In this document: piece by piece, positions 63,644 through 64,000 of the stretch
Position numbering within the stretch: position 1 is the stretch's first letter
How the letters are laid out: each line of letters opens with the position of its first letter
From: Zea mays
Lineage: Eukaryota; Streptophyta; Magnoliopsida; Poales; Poaceae
Direction of reading: 5' to 3'
Length of the DNA stretch: 64,000 bases
Assembly (NCBI RefSeq): GCF_902167145.1
Contig: NC_050097.1
Location: 144,919,982-144,983,981 of the forward strand
Translations under genes and position numbers: made by a program
Notes under the pieces: model-generated
Database searches by the model: none
Seen by the model: only the letters and a program-made list of their open reading frames with translations
Told to the model about the DNA's origin: nothing

Positions 63644-64000
63644 CTTCCAGTCAAGGAGCAGGAGGAAGGCCTCAAGGCCCTAGGCACCGCAGTCAATGTA
63701 GTCGTGGTTAACATGCTAGAACATCACTACATCTGTCAGCCAACACGTAACAAAACTCAACCTTTAAGAAAAGCAAACTGGTTATAAGTAACAAGATATT
63801 GACATACATAAGTTTACAACATTTTAGTAAAGAGTTTGAACTGAAAGTTATACCAGCCAACTTTAAAGAAAGTACAAAGCTCTAACTTTTACATGTATTA
63901 ATATGTAGCACAGACTTCATTTTGCTTCAAAGAAAGTAAGTAGCTGCAGGTTATTAAGTTAGCAGTCAACATGAGGCAATATAATTTCTTTAAGAAATTG
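63644..64000 (-). other. Helitron interior, nothing identified
   Basis: AT-rich. Apart from the short open stretch joined to the RRP44 piece I see no gene or Helitron 5' terminus before the window ends. Confidence 0.5.

Larger units (their letters stand above)
58963..64000 (-). mobile_element. Helitron (reverse orientation), 3' end and about 5 kb of captured gene pieces
   Basis: On the minus strand the element ends with a 5-bp-stem hairpin (CCCGT/ACGGG, 58974-58990), seven bases (CACTCTC) and CTAG, followed by a host T: the Helitron 3' signature, inserted between A and T. Interior pieces of four unrelated plant genes keep their introns and all read in the Helitron's own direction, as is usual for maize Helitrons. 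The 5' end (TC...) is right of the window. No Rep/helicase is seen, so it is non-autonomous as far as visible. Confidence 0.8.

Overview
The window is intergenic DNA from a large grass genome, most likely maize (Zea mays) or a close relative. The reasons are a near-intact Opie-like Sirevirus with its typical LTR palindromes, several Ty3/gypsy Tat-lineage elements, retrotransposons nested inside retrotransposons, and a Helitron carrying intron-containing pieces of ordinary plant genes. I see no complete host gene. The species and family names are inferences from pattern recognition; the element structures are read from the sequence.

Layout. Bases 1-3245: 3' end of a Tat-type gypsy element (B) with an antisense spliced gene and its 3' LTR, sitting inside the 5' LTR of the next element. 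3246-38033: element A, a non-coding LTR element (LTR about 3.4 kb, internal region only 1.47 kb) whose 3' LTR is split by two insertions. The first is element N (8217-17336), a non-autonomous LTR element with almost identical 2.48-kb LTRs and no protein genes. The second is element C (19104-37628), a gypsy element with pol but almost no gag and an antisense gene. C's 3' LTR is in turn split by element E (28674-37611), an Opie-like Copia/Sirevirus with 1.25-kb LTRs, gag and pol. A itself appears to lie in the 3' LTR of element D (38034 to about 49990), an old, minus-strand, decayed gypsy element with its own antisense genes, two tandem arrays and two fold-back MITEs. 49990-51299 is mostly unclassified. 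51300-58962 is element F, a decayed gypsy element studded with CGGACNGTCCG palindromes. F is cut inside its integrase by the 3' end of a reverse-oriented Helitron (58963 to beyond 64000). The Helitron carries pieces of a GBF-interacting-protein-like gene, a RAD16-like SNF2 helicase gene, an HTATSF1/CUS2-like splicing-factor gene and an RRP44/DIS3 exosome nuclease gene.

Nesting and LTR divergence (differences counted by eye) agree: D is oldest; A next (about 2.5% between LTR copies in a sampled stretch); then C (about 1.5%); then E inside C (about 1%); N is very young (3 substitutions in about 2.48 kb).

The signals I find most interesting are four. (1) Spliced genes of one family lie antisense to gag-pol in three separate gypsy elements, two of them with visible antisense TATA boxes. 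(2) N is a very recently moved element with no coding capacity. (3) The palindrome CGGACNGTCCG is shared by the Copia element E and the gypsy element F. (4) The Helitron has several successive 3' termini, suggesting stepwise gene capture.
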